A DNA stretch of 64,000 nucleotides, taken from Candidatus Nitrosopumilus limneticus (GTDB lineage: Archaea; Thermoproteota; Nitrososphaeria; Nitrososphaerales; Nitrosopumilaceae). A model generated the notes under the pieces. The model was not told the origin of the DNA. It worked only from the letters and a program-made list of their open reading frames with translations, and did no database searches. The stretch spans positions 62,001 to 126,000 of the forward strand of contig JAHCGZ010000003.1 of assembly GCA_022117465.1 (NCBI GenBank), in the 5' to 3' direction. Made by a program: the position numbers and the translations under genes. Of this stretch, positions 9,095 through 18,708 are shown piece after piece; positions within the stretch are counted from its first letter, which is position 1, and every line of letters begins with the position of its first letter.

Positions 9095-9970
9095 TTGTTG
9101 AGTAAATTATCAGTAATTGCAGGTAAATCCTCTGAAGATTTAGCGAAAAAGCTATCTAGAAAAATAAAGGCAAATCTTGTAAGATCAGAAGTTAGAATTT
9201 TTGATGACGGTGAAAGTAAAATAACTCTAAATGGAGAAATATCGAAAAAACGAGCGATTGTCGTGCAATCAATTTATCCTCCAGTCGATACAAATCTAAT
9301 TCAGGCATTATCGCTAATTTCAAAAGCAAAAGAAACTTCCTCTGAAGTAATTGCCGTAATTCCGTATATGGGATATGCAAGACAAGATAGAGAATTTTTA
9401 CCAGGTGAAATTATTACAATGAAAGTACTTGGAAAATTATTCAAAGGTGCCGGTGCATCAAAAATTATAGTTGTTGATATTCACAGCATGGTAGGTTTCA
9501 AGCATTTTAAATTAAAAACAAAGAATGTATCAGCAATTCCTGAATTTGTACAATATATCAAGAAATTGAGCCTAAAAAATCCTCTCGTTGTATCGCCAGA
9601 CCAAGGAGGAATACAAAGAGCTAAAGAATTTGCAAAAGAGCTAGGTTCAGAATACATTGCTTTAGAGAAAACAAGAGACAGAAAAACAGGAAGAGTGCAA
9701 ATAAAAACAAAGAATATCGATGTAGCAAACAGGGATTTGATATTAGTTGATGACATGATCAGCAGCGGAGGAAGTATTGTCAAAGCTACGCAGTTTCTCA
9801 AAAAGCAAAACTGTAAAAAAGTCTATGTTGCATGTACTCATGCACTTTTAATGAATGATGCTGAAAAAAGAATCAAAAAAGCTGGAGTTACAAAAATTTT
9901 CAGTGCAAATACAATTCCTGGAAAAACATCCATAGTAGACATATCTAATGCTATTGCAAAGGCAATTTGA
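9095..9970 (+). CDS. prs: ribose-phosphate pyrophosphokinase
   Basis: PYMGYARQDREFLPGE; DLILVDDMISSGGSI PRPP motif. Confidence 0.95.
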   Translation: MLSKLSVIAGKSSEDLAKKLSRKIKANLVRSEVRIFDDGESKITLNGEISKKRAIVVQSIYPPVDTNLIQALSLISKAKETSSEVIAVIPYMGYARQDREFLPGEIITMKVLGKLFKGAGASKIIVVDIHSMVGFKHFKLKTKNVSAIPEFVQYIKKLSLKNPLVVSPDQGGIQRAKEFAKELGSEYIALEKTRDRKTGRVQIKTKNIDVANRDLILVDDMISSGGSIVKATQFLKKQNCKKVYVACTHALLMNDAEKRIKKAGVTKIFSANTIPGKTSIVDISNAIAKAI

Positions 9971-10920
9971 TTATGCCAGAAAGTTTTTTTGTTTTATCTA
10001 AAGACTATCTGGAACTTGCAACAGATGAAATCACAGCAATTGCAAAAATGTATGACAGGTTTTCTAAAATTAAAATAATCTCTAATTTAGTGATTGTTCA
10101 ATCAAAAACAAATGGGAATGAAATAGTAAAACGTGCTACATTTGTAAAAACTTCTGGACAAATTTTACGAAAAATGTCGGGATTATTTCTAGATGAAGAA
10201 AATGTAGGAGTTTTGAAAAATGCAAAATCTTTTGTTTGTAGAGTTATTAATTTATCATCAAATCAATTTAACATTCCTGAACTAGAAAGCTCCATGGGAG
10301 ATATGATATCAAAATTCTCTCATGCAAAAGTTAAACTTGAAAATCCAGACATTACAGTATATCTAATTTTTACAAATGAAGAAAATTTTTTTGGTTTTTC
10401 AGAAAAACATGAAGATAAAAAACGTCCTATAAAAGTTAAAAAATATCCACATGAATTAGAATGGAAATTAACAAGAGTTATGATAAATTTGATTGGATTA
10501 AAAAAAGGCCAGACATTATGTGATCCATTTTGTGGTACAGGCACAACATTGCTTGAATCTGAATCTATGGGAATCAATGCAATTGGAATAGATTTTGATG
10601 AAAAAATGTGTGAAATTTCTAAAGAAAATCTTAAGATTAATAATTATAAATCTAAAATTCTAAAATCAGATTTTCAGAAATTAACAAAAATATCCGACGA
10701 TTTTGACGGAATTGTTACAGATTTGCCATATGGTAGATCTTCAAAAGCTTCAGATAAACCTGAAGAGATATTAAAAAAATTTATGTCAATCATGCCTAAA
10801 AATAAAAAAATTGCTATAATGTATAAACAAGAATTAGATCCAAAAATGAAGTTAAAAGGATTGAAGAAATATCAAATCTATAGGCATAAAAGTCTCACAA
10901 GAACTATTTTGATTAAATGA
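9967..10920 (+). CDS. tRNA (guanine-N2) methyltransferase, Trm11/Trm-G10 family
   Basis: DPFCGTGTTLLESESMGINAIGID and TDLPYGRS (NPPY-like) motifs; an in-frame ATG at 9973 may be the true start. Confidence 0.85.
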   Translation: MIMPESFFVLSKDYLELATDEITAIAKMYDRFSKIKIISNLVIVQSKTNGNEIVKRATFVKTSGQILRKMSGLFLDEENVGVLKNAKSFVCRVINLSSNQFNIPELESSMGDMISKFSHAKVKLENPDITVYLIFTNEENFFGFSEKHEDKKRPIKVKKYPHELEWKLTRVMINLIGLKKGQTLCDPFCGTGTTLLESESMGINAIGIDFDEKMCEISKENLKINNYKSKILKSDFQKLTKISDDFDGIVTDLPYGRSSKASDKPEEILKKFMSIMPKNKKIAIMYKQELDPKMKLKGLKKYQIYRHKSLTRTILIK

Positions 10921-11816
10921 AATTAGTATTTTTAGGAACATCGGCAGCACAGCCAACAGAAAAAAGAGGATTATCTTGTATCTGTTTAGAAAGGGAAGGA
11001 GAAATCTTAATGTTTGATGCAGGTGAATCTGCACAAATTTCATATATGAAATCAGGATTAGGTTGGAATAAAAAAATGAAATTATTTGTCACACATTTGC
11101 ATGGAGATCATTGTGTAGGAATTTTAGGATTATTACAATCAATGTCGATGCAAAATAGAACTGAATCTTTAGAAATTTATGGTCCTAAAGGAATTGATGA
11201 GTTTATTGCAGCTAACATTAAAATATTAAATTTTGGATTAACATTTTCTATCTTAATTACAATTGTTAATGTAGGAAAAATCTATGAAAATAATAAATTT
11301 TTAATTCATGCAGCAAAAGCAAATCATTCAATTACTGCATTTTCATATTTATTTGAAGAAAAAGATAAACCAGGAAGATTTAATGTTGAAAAAGCAACAG
11401 AACTAGGCATACCAGAAGGCGAATTATGGAATAAATTACAAAATGGAGAAAAGATTACTAATAATGGAAAAATAATTAGACCTGAACAAGTTTTAGGTAA
11501 AAAACGACCCGGTAAAAAAATAGGCATATCTGGAGATACAATGCCAACAAAAGAACTAGAAGAATTTTTTAAAGAATGTGATTATTTAGTTTTTGATTCT
11601 ACATATCTTGACGAGGAAAAACAAAAAGCACAGGATACATGTCATTCAACAGCAAAACAAGCTGCTCAACTCGGAAAAAATGCAAATGTAAAAAATTTGA
11701 TTTTAACACACTTTTCTGCTAGATATAAAGATGAAGTAGGACATAAAACTGAAGCAGAAAAAATTCATAATTCGGTTATAACTGCAAAAGATCTTTTAGA
11801 AGTCGAAATTAATTAA
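10917..11816 (+). CDS. rnz: ribonuclease Z
   Basis: MKLVFLGTSAAQPT, FVTHLHGDHCVGILGLL, ISGDTMP, LILTHFSARY. Confidence 0.93.
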   Translation: MKLVFLGTSAAQPTEKRGLSCICLEREGEILMFDAGESAQISYMKSGLGWNKKMKLFVTHLHGDHCVGILGLLQSMSMQNRTESLEIYGPKGIDEFIAANIKILNFGLTFSILITIVNVGKIYENNKFLIHAAKANHSITAFSYLFEEKDKPGRFNVEKATELGIPEGELWNKLQNGEKITNNGKIIRPEQVLGKKRPGKKIGISGDTMPTKELEEFFKECDYLVFDSTYLDEEKQKAQDTCHSTAKQAAQLGKNANVKNLILTHFSARYKDEVGHKTEAEKIHNSVITAKDLLEVEIN

Positions 11817-12225
11817 TTTTAAATGTATTTTTTATAAAAGTGAATGGATCTAATTCTGATACTTTATCCCCAATAATTTCTGTAGATAATTCACTTGATT
11901 TTACAATTTCACTTTTTATATTATCTCCAGTTTCAGTAATTCCTTCAGAAATTTTTTCATTAACATTTTCGACCATTTTATCTCCAGTTTTTAGCAATTT
12001 TCCTATTTTACCACTATTACTAACACTTTGTATTGTTTTATCTATTGAAGTATCTAGTCTATTTTCAGCAGAATCAGTTATTTTTGAATTTATTTCATAG
12101 ATATCGTCTTTTAATGAATCAGCTAATTGTACAGATGTACTTGGAAATAATGAAGTGATTTCTGTTGAAAAGATAATACCGCCTAAAACCACTACTGCTA
12201 CAATTATGCCTAATTTAATCCACAT
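11809..12225 (-). CDS. hypothetical membrane-anchored protein
   Basis: 138 aa with N-terminal TM (LGIIVAVVVLGGIIF) and long helical region. Confidence 0.65.
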   Translation of the reverse strand: MWIKLGIIVAVVVLGGIIFSTEITSLFPSTSVQLADSLKDDIYEINSKITDSAENRLDTSIDKTIQSVSNSGKIGKLLKTGDKMVENVNEKISEGITETGDNIKSEIVKSSELSTEIIGDKVSELDPFTFIKNTFKIN

Positions 12226-12305
12226 TTCATTATAATGGATAAAAAATCATTTTAAATTCAAACTAAAAAAAATAATCAATAATGAGTGAATTTTCTTAAC
12301 TAATT

Positions 12306-12704
12306 TTATCTAACAAAAACTATCCAATCAATTATTGCATCAATATTTGATGATGTTAAAGTGACTTTAATTGGTCCTAATGGAGATTCATCAGATTCTT
12401 GACAGATTGCTATTTGTTCAACAAATGCTGCTTGTTTATTGAGATAAAACCATGTTGTATTATTTTTTAAATTATCCTCTAGTGAACGCAAATAACTTTT
12501 TTGTAATTTATTTTTATGAATAAATCTGTAAATTTTTTCAAACGATTGTAATTCTTTTGATTGTGCATTAATTGAAAATTCATCATTATTTATTATAGAA
12601 TAAGGAAAAATATTAGAAATTGCTTTTTTTATTTTTTCTATAGATTCAGAAGGGTTTACTGCACAAAACATTTCTACATTACAATTAAAATTTGGAATTT
12701 TCAT
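12306..12704 (-). CDS. UPF0201-family RNA-binding-type protein
   Basis: Similar to UPF0201 proteins and partnered with the UPF0200 kinase, the usual archaeal pairing. Confidence 0.75.
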   Translation of the reverse strand: MKIPNFNCNVEMFCAVNPSESIEKIKKAISNIFPYSIINNDEFSINAQSKELQSFEKIYRFIHKNKLQKSYLRSLEDNLKNNTTWFYLNKQAAFVEQIAICQESDESPLGPIKVTLTSSNIDAIIDWIVFVR

Positions 12705-13252
12705 TCAATCCATCTTTGAATAATTTCATATGATTTTTGTAGTAGTTCATCTTTTGTTAATCCAATATTAGATATTGCATAGTCAGATAGTGCAATGGAA
12801 TTGCTGATACCTACACTCAATTCACGATTATCTCTTTCATTGAAATGTTCTTTTGTTTGTGGATCATCAGTTCTTCCTCTTTTTTGTAAGAAATTAAAAC
12901 GAGTATCAGTGGATGCATGAATCGCTAATAATTTTACAGTTCCAAATTTTTTTAGTATCTCTATTTCGTCATTAGATCTTACTCCATCAATTAATAATAC
13001 ATTTGAGTTTGATGACATAATTTCGGATTCAACTAATTTAGCTATTGCCCCAGGACCATTTTTTTCTCTTAATTCTAACATTAATTTTCCAAGATTATCT
13101 CTACTTGCTTCTAGATTTCTTGCTTTAGCTTCATTTCTAACTGCATTTCCTAAATTAATTATTTGATAACCTTTAGATTGTAAACCTTCAGCAATTGTAG
13201 ATTTACCAGCACCAGGCATGCCTGTTAAACATACAAGTAATTTACTCAACAT
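12701..13252 (-). CDS. UPF0200-family nucleotide kinase (dephospho-CoA kinase-like)
   Basis: CLTGMPGAGKSTIAEGL P-loop; GVRSNDEIE; 4-nt overlap with the downstream gene. Confidence 0.85.
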   Translation of the reverse strand: MLSKLLVCLTGMPGAGKSTIAEGLQSKGYQIINLGNAVRNEAKARNLEASRDNLGKLMLELREKNGPGAIAKLVESEIMSSNSNVLLIDGVRSNDEIEILKKFGTVKLLAIHASTDTRFNFLQKRGRTDDPQTKEHFNERDNRELSVGISNSIALSDYAISNIGLTKDELLQKSYEIIQRWIE

Positions 13253-13335
13253 ATATCAAAAAAAATACTCGTCTATGAAGTTAACTATTAAAAAATAAGT
13301 AAAAATAATGAAATTAATATAAAATCAATTAAAAA

Positions 13336-14685
13336 ATGATTAGTGATAAAATAATGAAACAAGTTATTTCTAAAATTGTGAAAACAGCAATACCATCCAA
13401 GACAATAAAAAAATCAAAAAAAGAAATAGCGGATATGGTATACAAATTAGTTGAAAAAGAAATTCAAAAATATTCCGAAGTAGTAGAATTAGAATTTGGA
13501 GGTTCATATGCTAAAGATACATGGTTACCAAATAATGCAGATATTGATATTTTTATAAAATTTAAAAAAAATATTTCTGAGGAAAAATTGGAAAATATTT
13601 CAAAAGAAATTGGTTTTAATTCACTAAAAAAATATTCTCCATACGTTAGGTATTCTCAACATCCATATGTTGAAGCTAAAATTAAGAATACGAAAATAAA
13701 CATAGTACCTTGTTATGATGTTAGAATTGGTGAATGGAAAAGTGCTGCAGACAGATCACCATTTCATACAAAATTTATGAAAAAATCATTGACATTAAAA
13801 ATGAAGAATGAAGTTAGAGTTCTAAAGATATTTTTAAAATCCAATAAAATTTATGGTGCAGAAATTGCACAACAAGGATTTAGCGGATATATTTCAGAAG
13901 TTTTGATTTTAGAATTTGGAGATTTTGAAAATTTAATAAAATCTATATCAAAAATTAAAGAAAATCAAATAATTGGAAAAACATCAAAAATTTTTGATAC
14001 ATCAATAATTGTAATTGATCCAATTGATAGTAATAGAAATTTAGCTGCTGCAATATCAAATGAAAATATTGGAAAATTTATTCTTATTTGTAGAGCATTA
14101 AAACAAAAACCAAGTTTAGAATTTTTTAAAACTAAAAAATCCCAAGTGGCAAATAAATTTTGGAATAATCTATTAATTGTAAAATTTGAATTTAAAACTA
14201 GAAGTCCTGATATTATTTGGGGTCAAATTAAAAGAGCAACAACCACATTATCTACACAATTACAATTAGGAGGTTTTACTGTACTAAGAAATAAATCTCA
14301 TACAAATGAGAAAAACGAAGCATATCTAATTTTCTTTTTAGAATCTACAAAAATATCTGAAACTTATCTAAAGAGCGGACCAGAATTTTTTAGAGAGGAT
14401 AGCACCAATAGTTTTATTTCTAAAAATCTTAAAGATGCGGAATTATTATGGATAGGAGATAATAAAAAAGTAATTTCACTTGAAAAAAGAAAACATACTA
14501 GTTCAGTCAGTTTTATGAAAGAATTTTTAGAAAAAAATCTTCAAACTGGCATACCAAAAGGTCTTCAAAATGATTTCAAACGTGGTTTTAAGGTATTCAT
14601 AGGAAATAAAACTCTAAGTAAATCAATTAAAGAGGAAGTATCTGAGTTGATTTCAGTAGATGGCACGCTCCTTCATTTCAATTAA
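13336..14685 (+). CDS. cca: CCA-adding tRNA nucleotidyltransferase (archaeal class I)
   Basis: GGSYAKDTWLPNNADIDIFIKF nucleotidyltransferase motif; PFHTKFM. Confidence 0.93.
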   Translation: MISDKIMKQVISKIVKTAIPSKTIKKSKKEIADMVYKLVEKEIQKYSEVVELEFGGSYAKDTWLPNNADIDIFIKFKKNISEEKLENISKEIGFNSLKKYSPYVRYSQHPYVEAKIKNTKINIVPCYDVRIGEWKSAADRSPFHTKFMKKSLTLKMKNEVRVLKIFLKSNKIYGAEIAQQGFSGYISEVLILEFGDFENLIKSISKIKENQIIGKTSKIFDTSIIVIDPIDSNRNLAAAISNENIGKFILICRALKQKPSLEFFKTKKSQVANKFWNNLLIVKFEFKTRSPDIIWGQIKRATTTLSTQLQLGGFTVLRNKSHTNEKNEAYLIFFLESTKISETYLKSGPEFFREDSTNSFISKNLKDAELLWIGDNKKVISLEKRKHTSSVSFMKEFLEKNLQTGIPKGLQNDFKRGFKVFIGNKTLSKSIKEEVSELISVDGTLLHFN

Positions 14686-15421
14686 AAAATTTATAAAAAA
14701 ACCATATTCAAATATTTTAGGATATCCAAATGCAACTAATCGTCAAATTAAATCAAGAATTAATGAATTAGAAAAATTAAAAATAAAATCAATTTGTTTA
14801 ACAGGTCCTACAACAATTGGGAATTTAGAAATTTTAGGTAAAGGATACGTGGGAGTTGTTGTACTAGTAAAAAAAGGTAATAAGGAATTTGCGTTAAAAA
14901 TTAGAAGAATAGATTCTCAAAGAGAAAATATGAAAAATGAATCAGTGTTACTAAAATTAGTAAATTCAATTAATGTTGGTCCAAAAATAATTGATTCTAG
15001 TAAAAATTTTTTAATTATGGAATACATTGATGGAGAAAAATTTAGTGATTGGATTTCAATGTTAAAAGGTGTAGGTAGTACAAGCCAATTAAAATCTACT
15101 ATAAGGAGTGTTTTAGAAGATTGCTTTAGATTAGATCAAATTGGATTTGATCATGGGGAATTAAGTAATATTTCAAAACATGTTATTGTTGGTAAAAATA
15201 AGGTGACTTTAATTGATTTTGAGAGTTCTAGTACAAAAAGGAGACCTTCAAATGTCACATCAATTACTCAAGCATTTTTTATTGGATCAGGTATTGCAAA
15301 ACAAGTTCAAAAAATTTACAAAAATTCATCTAAAGAAAAAATTATTGGTGCCTTAAAATCATACAAACAAGAAAAAACACGAGAAAATTTTGAGAAATTA
15401 TTAATAATTTTGAAAGTATAA
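14660..15421 (+). CDS. predicted Ser/Thr protein kinase-like protein (COG2112-type)
   Basis: LGKGYVGVVVLVKKGNKEFALKIRR, IMEYIDGEKF, FDHGELSNISKHVIV, VTLIDFESSS. Confidence 0.82.
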   Translation: MARSFISIKKFIKKPYSNILGYPNATNRQIKSRINELEKLKIKSICLTGPTTIGNLEILGKGYVGVVVLVKKGNKEFALKIRRIDSQRENMKNESVLLKLVNSINVGPKIIDSSKNFLIMEYIDGEKFSDWISMLKGVGSTSQLKSTIRSVLEDCFRLDQIGFDHGELSNISKHVIVGKNKVTLIDFESSSTKRRPSNVTSITQAFFIGSGIAKQVQKIYKNSSKEKIIGALKSYKQEKTRENFEKLLIILKV

Positions 15422-15495
15422 TGGGATCAGCAGGATTTGAACCTGCGACCACTAGCCCCCCAGGCTAGTATCATACCAAGCTAGACCACGATCCC
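15422..15495 (-). tRNA. tRNA-Pro(GGG)
   Basis: RC GGGATCGTGGTCTAGCTTGGTATGATACTAGCCTGGGGGGCTAGTGGTCGCAGGTTCAAATCCTGCTGATCCCA; acceptor GGGATCG/TGATCCC, anticodon arm CTAGC-CTGGGGG-GCTAG, T arm GCAGG-TTCAAAT-CCTGC. Confidence 0.96.
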
Positions 15496-15551
15496 TAATT
15501 TCACAGGCATAAAATGAAATTATTAAATTGTCCTATTAACAAATAAAAATT

Positions 15552-15764
15552 GTGAAAATTTGTAATATTTGTCATAAAATTTCAGCTACTGATAAAGATC
15601 ATACAGATTGTATTCAAAAAAGAAGTACAGAAATAGAAAATCAAGATTATAAAAACAGTCTTGGTGAAAAACTAAATTTATCAAAAAATAATCAAGATAT
15701 AGGTATTGAAGTTAAAGCAATACTAGAACATCTAACTAGAGAGACAAATCAGGAAGATAAATAA
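15552..15764 (+). CDS. hypothetical small protein with N-terminal Cys/His cluster
   Basis: 70 aa, GTG start; CNICHKISATDKDHTDC resembles a zinc-binding knuckle. Confidence 0.6.
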   Translation: MKICNICHKISATDKDHTDCIQKRSTEIENQDYKNSLGEKLNLSKNNQDIGIEVKAILEHLTRETNQEDK

Positions 15765-15767
15765 TTA

Positions 15768-16508
15768 TTATTTTTCTTGTGTTGTAGGTCGAATCAAAAT
15801 TTCATTGACATTGACATGTGGTGGTGAATCTACGGCATATAAAATTGCATTTGCAATATCCTGTGCTTGTAGTGTTTCCATCTTCTTTCCATTTTCTACA
15901 AATTGCTGAAGAGATTCATCAGTGATCGTGTCAGTTAATTCTGTTGCAACAATTCCAGGTTCAATACTAGTTACTCGAATATTAGAGCGTACACTAAATT
16001 CTTGTCTTAATCCTTCAGTAAACGCAGCAATAGCAAATTTTGTTGCACAATAAACACTACCAGCAGGAAATACTACTCTACCAGCTACAGATGAAAGATT
16101 AACTATATGTCCTGATTTTTTTTCTTTCATATGAGAAATTACTGACCCTGTACAATACAACACTCCTTTAATGTTAACATCAATCATTCTATCCCATTCA
16201 TCAACTTTGAGATTTTTAAAAAAGCTTAATGGCATTAATCCCGCATTATTTACTAAAATATCTATTGAACCCCATTTGTCTAAAACTGCTTTGGCAAAAT
16301 TATCACATTCCTCACGTCTTGTAACATCTAATTTTTGAAAATAAACTTCCCCACCGTCAGCAATAATTTTTTTTGATAATTTCTCTAATCTATCTACTCT
16401 TCTAGCACCAATTGCAACTTTAACGCCTGCCTTTGCAAGTGTTATTGCAGTGGCTTCTCCAATTCCACTACTTGCACCAGTAATAATTGCAACTTTACCA
16501 TTAATCAT
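15768..16508 (-). CDS. short-chain dehydrogenase/reductase
   Basis: TGASSGIGEA, NNAG, YCATKFA. Confidence 0.92.
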   Translation of the reverse strand: MINGKVAIITGASSGIGEATAITLAKAGVKVAIGARRVDRLEKLSKKIIADGGEVYFQKLDVTRREECDNFAKAVLDKWGSIDILVNNAGLMPLSFFKNLKVDEWDRMIDVNIKGVLYCTGSVISHMKEKKSGHIVNLSSVAGRVVFPAGSVYCATKFAIAAFTEGLRQEFSVRSNIRVTSIEPGIVATELTDTITDESLQQFVENGKKMETLQAQDIANAILYAVDSPPHVNVNEILIRPTTQEK

Positions 16509-16722
16509 TAGTTATCATCTAAATTTTTATCAACAATACTAAAAATGTTTAGAAAATTTGGCGGTAAGGGTTTTAAATTTAAAACAGTTTTTAAAAAAAG
16601 TCACACAAAAAATTTAATTATAAACATTATTACAAATACAACTCCGACACTTGTAAGAATTGTAATAACTCAAACTCAGACTATTTGTTTGCCTATTTCC
16701 CATCTAACTGTACAAATACGCC

Positions 16723-16955
16723 TTACTGCACAAAATACTGAATAATCATTGTAGCCACAAATGCAATGGAAGCAGAACCAGGAATAGTAAGCAGCCAGGT
16801 GAATACAATTCTTTTCCCAACTCCCCAACGTACTGCACGTTTTCTCCTAATTGCGCCAGCACCCATAATTGAGCTGGTAATAGCATGAGTTGTACTAGCA
16901 GGTATTCCAAGGAATGCAAATATTGCCAAAGCAGTTTTAGACAAATGGGGTTCAA
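16723..16955 (-). pseudogene. C-terminal remnant of an inorganic phosphate transporter (PiT family)
   Basis: LSKTALAIFAFLGIPASTTHAITSSIMGAGAIRRKRAVRWGVGKRIVFTWLLTIPGSASIAFVATMIIQYFVQ resembles only the PiT C-terminus; no upstream body visible. Confidence 0.72.
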
Positions 16956-17095
16956 TAGATAAATGATGATGGTAAATAATTTGTAATTGATCGCAATTTA
17001 GAAATTAAAAAATATGTAATTGAAATTAGAAAAAGATTCTAAGCTCTTTTGAGAATAGGCAATACGCTTAAGTTTAAAATTAATGTAAACAGTAT

Positions 17096-17245
17096 ATGGT
17101 AAAACTAACTGGTAAATCTAAAGCAAAACAAAAAAACAAAAACAACAAAACAATTCCAAAAAATTTAGAGAAAAAACAATATGATGAATCCTATGAAGAA
17201 TTAAAGAACTCTATAAAAAATGCCAATGAAAAAGGTTCTTGTTAA
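17096..17245 (+). CDS. hypothetical basic microprotein (49 aa)
   Basis: MVKLTGKSKAKQKNKNNKTIPKNLEKKQYDESYEELKNSIKNANEKGSC*; Lys-rich; not in ORF track because of size. Confidence 0.5.
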   Translation: MVKLTGKSKAKQKNKNNKTIPKNLEKKQYDESYEELKNSIKNANEKGSC

Positions 17246-17557
17246 AACGAGGTACTGTGCACTAAAATTGTATGTGACAACATAACGTCCATTTTATAAA
17301 ATTAGAATATAATTAAATAAATATAGTATTCAACTTGCCATATTATTGAAGCATTTACTCATTATTTTAATAGCGGCGGTTGTCATGATTGGAATTAGTA
17401 TTATTGTAATACAAATTAGAAAACGAAATAACCAAAATTTTAGAAGAAAATTCTAAAAAATTTATTGATCATGTTAATACAAAAAACAGTCGTTAATGTA
17501 TTTAAAAAATCGCTGAATTTTAATAAGTTTTTTAAAAGAAAAAATTTACAGTAATTT

Positions 17558-17776
17558 ATGATATCTGAAAAATGTGCTTATTGCGGAGATTTAACAGATT
17601 TGCCATTTCATTGTAATTATTGTAAAGATCCATTTTGTTCTGAACATAGACTACCAGAAGAACATAGATGCGTAAAATTACGACAAATTAGATCAGAAAA
17701 ATTTGGAGAGAGAAAAGTAATTCGTAATGGAGATAAAGGTAAAGGAAGTATCTTCAAACGATTTTTGCGAAAATAG
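17558..17776 (+). CDS. AN1-type zinc finger protein
   Basis: CAYCGDLTDLPFHCNYCKDPFCSEHRLPEEHRC. Confidence 0.9.
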   Translation: MISEKCAYCGDLTDLPFHCNYCKDPFCSEHRLPEEHRCVKLRQIRSEKFGERKVIRNGDKGKGSIFKRFLRK

Positions 17777-17781
17777 ATAAA

Positions 17782-18066
17782 TCAGTAAGGACTTTTTTCA
17801 GGAGAAATCTTTGCCCTTCTTCCTTGATAAATTAATGCAATTGCTAATGCAAACATAACCATTGCAGTTAATGGAAAATTTTGTGGTGCAGGTAGAATAA
17901 ACCAATAGTAAATACCAAAAGCTATGGATACAACGGCTTGAGTCCAAAGTTTAATCCATTTTGGAATTTTAATTACTCTACAAATAATCTCAACAATAAA
18001 AATTCCAATTACTGGGTAAATTGTATAAAAAAGAAAATCAATAACATCTACTCCAGTATGAGACAT
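17782..18066 (-). CDS. hypothetical membrane protein
   Basis: 94 aa, multiple hydrophobic segments. Confidence 0.65.
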   Translation of the reverse strand: MSHTGVDVIDFLFYTIYPVIGIFIVEIICRVIKIPKWIKLWTQAVVSIAFGIYYWFILPAPQNFPLTAMVMFALAIALIYQGRRAKISPEKSPY

Positions 18067-18097
18067 AATCTGTATAGATAATAGGTATAATTTCTAC

Positions 18098-18655
18098 CTA
18101 ATCTTCCCATCTGACCTTTGTTGCAATATTTTTAACAATTAAGGCCTGTGCATTTTCATATGGAATTGTAGCTATATCTTCAGCATTAAATGGTCCATAT
18201 TTTTCAAGATCTGCACCTACAATTTGATCTACTTTACTAAGAAATCTAACAACTACCTTTTTGATTTTATGATTTTCAGTTAATGATTCAAGAAATTTTG
18301 ATTTCCCATTAATTGTTGCAGACAAAATCATTTCTGTTCTTTCATTTTGTTCTTCTTTAGAATCTAAGATGAATTTTTCTTCATCAAGAAGATGACTAAT
18401 ATCATAATCATTAGAATTAGAAATTTTCTCTAATCGTATATGTATGAGTAATGATGTTAATTCAGATGCCATTTCTATCATTGTATCGTTAATTTTATTT
18501 TCTACACCATCAAATTCTTGTTTTCTTAAGTTACCAATGAAATTAGATAGGTTAGGGTAAAAATTTGATTTAATTTCTAGTAAAGAATCATTTTCAGTTT
18601 CTCGTAAAACTATATTGTGTAATGAATTGATATCAATTTGATTAGATTCCGACAT
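18098..18655 (-). CDS. GINS complex subunit (Gins51/15-like)
   Basis: Helical domain plus C-terminal GPFNAEDIATIPYENAQALIVKNIATKV, the typical archaeal GINS tail. Confidence 0.82.
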   Translation of the reverse strand: MSESNQIDINSLHNIVLRETENDSLLEIKSNFYPNLSNFIGNLRKQEFDGVENKINDTMIEMASELTSLLIHIRLEKISNSNDYDISHLLDEEKFILDSKEEQNERTEMILSATINGKSKFLESLTENHKIKKVVVRFLSKVDQIVGADLEKYGPFNAEDIATIPYENAQALIVKNIATKVRWED

Positions 18656-18708
18656 TTCTACCTAATCCTTAAATGCTGGTTGTATTTGTGTTTGATTGAA
18701 GTATTAAA

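Noticed and set aside
16545-16745. ORF of 66 aa on plus strand (MFRKFGGKGFKFKTV...)
   Set aside because: Overlaps the PiT remnant, low-complexity composition and no recognisable motif; probably spurious
17346-17456. 36-aa hydrophobic ORF (LKHLLIILIAAVVMIGISIIVIQIRKRNNQNFRRKF*)
   Set aside because: Plausible TM peptide but too short and without supporting context to list as a gene
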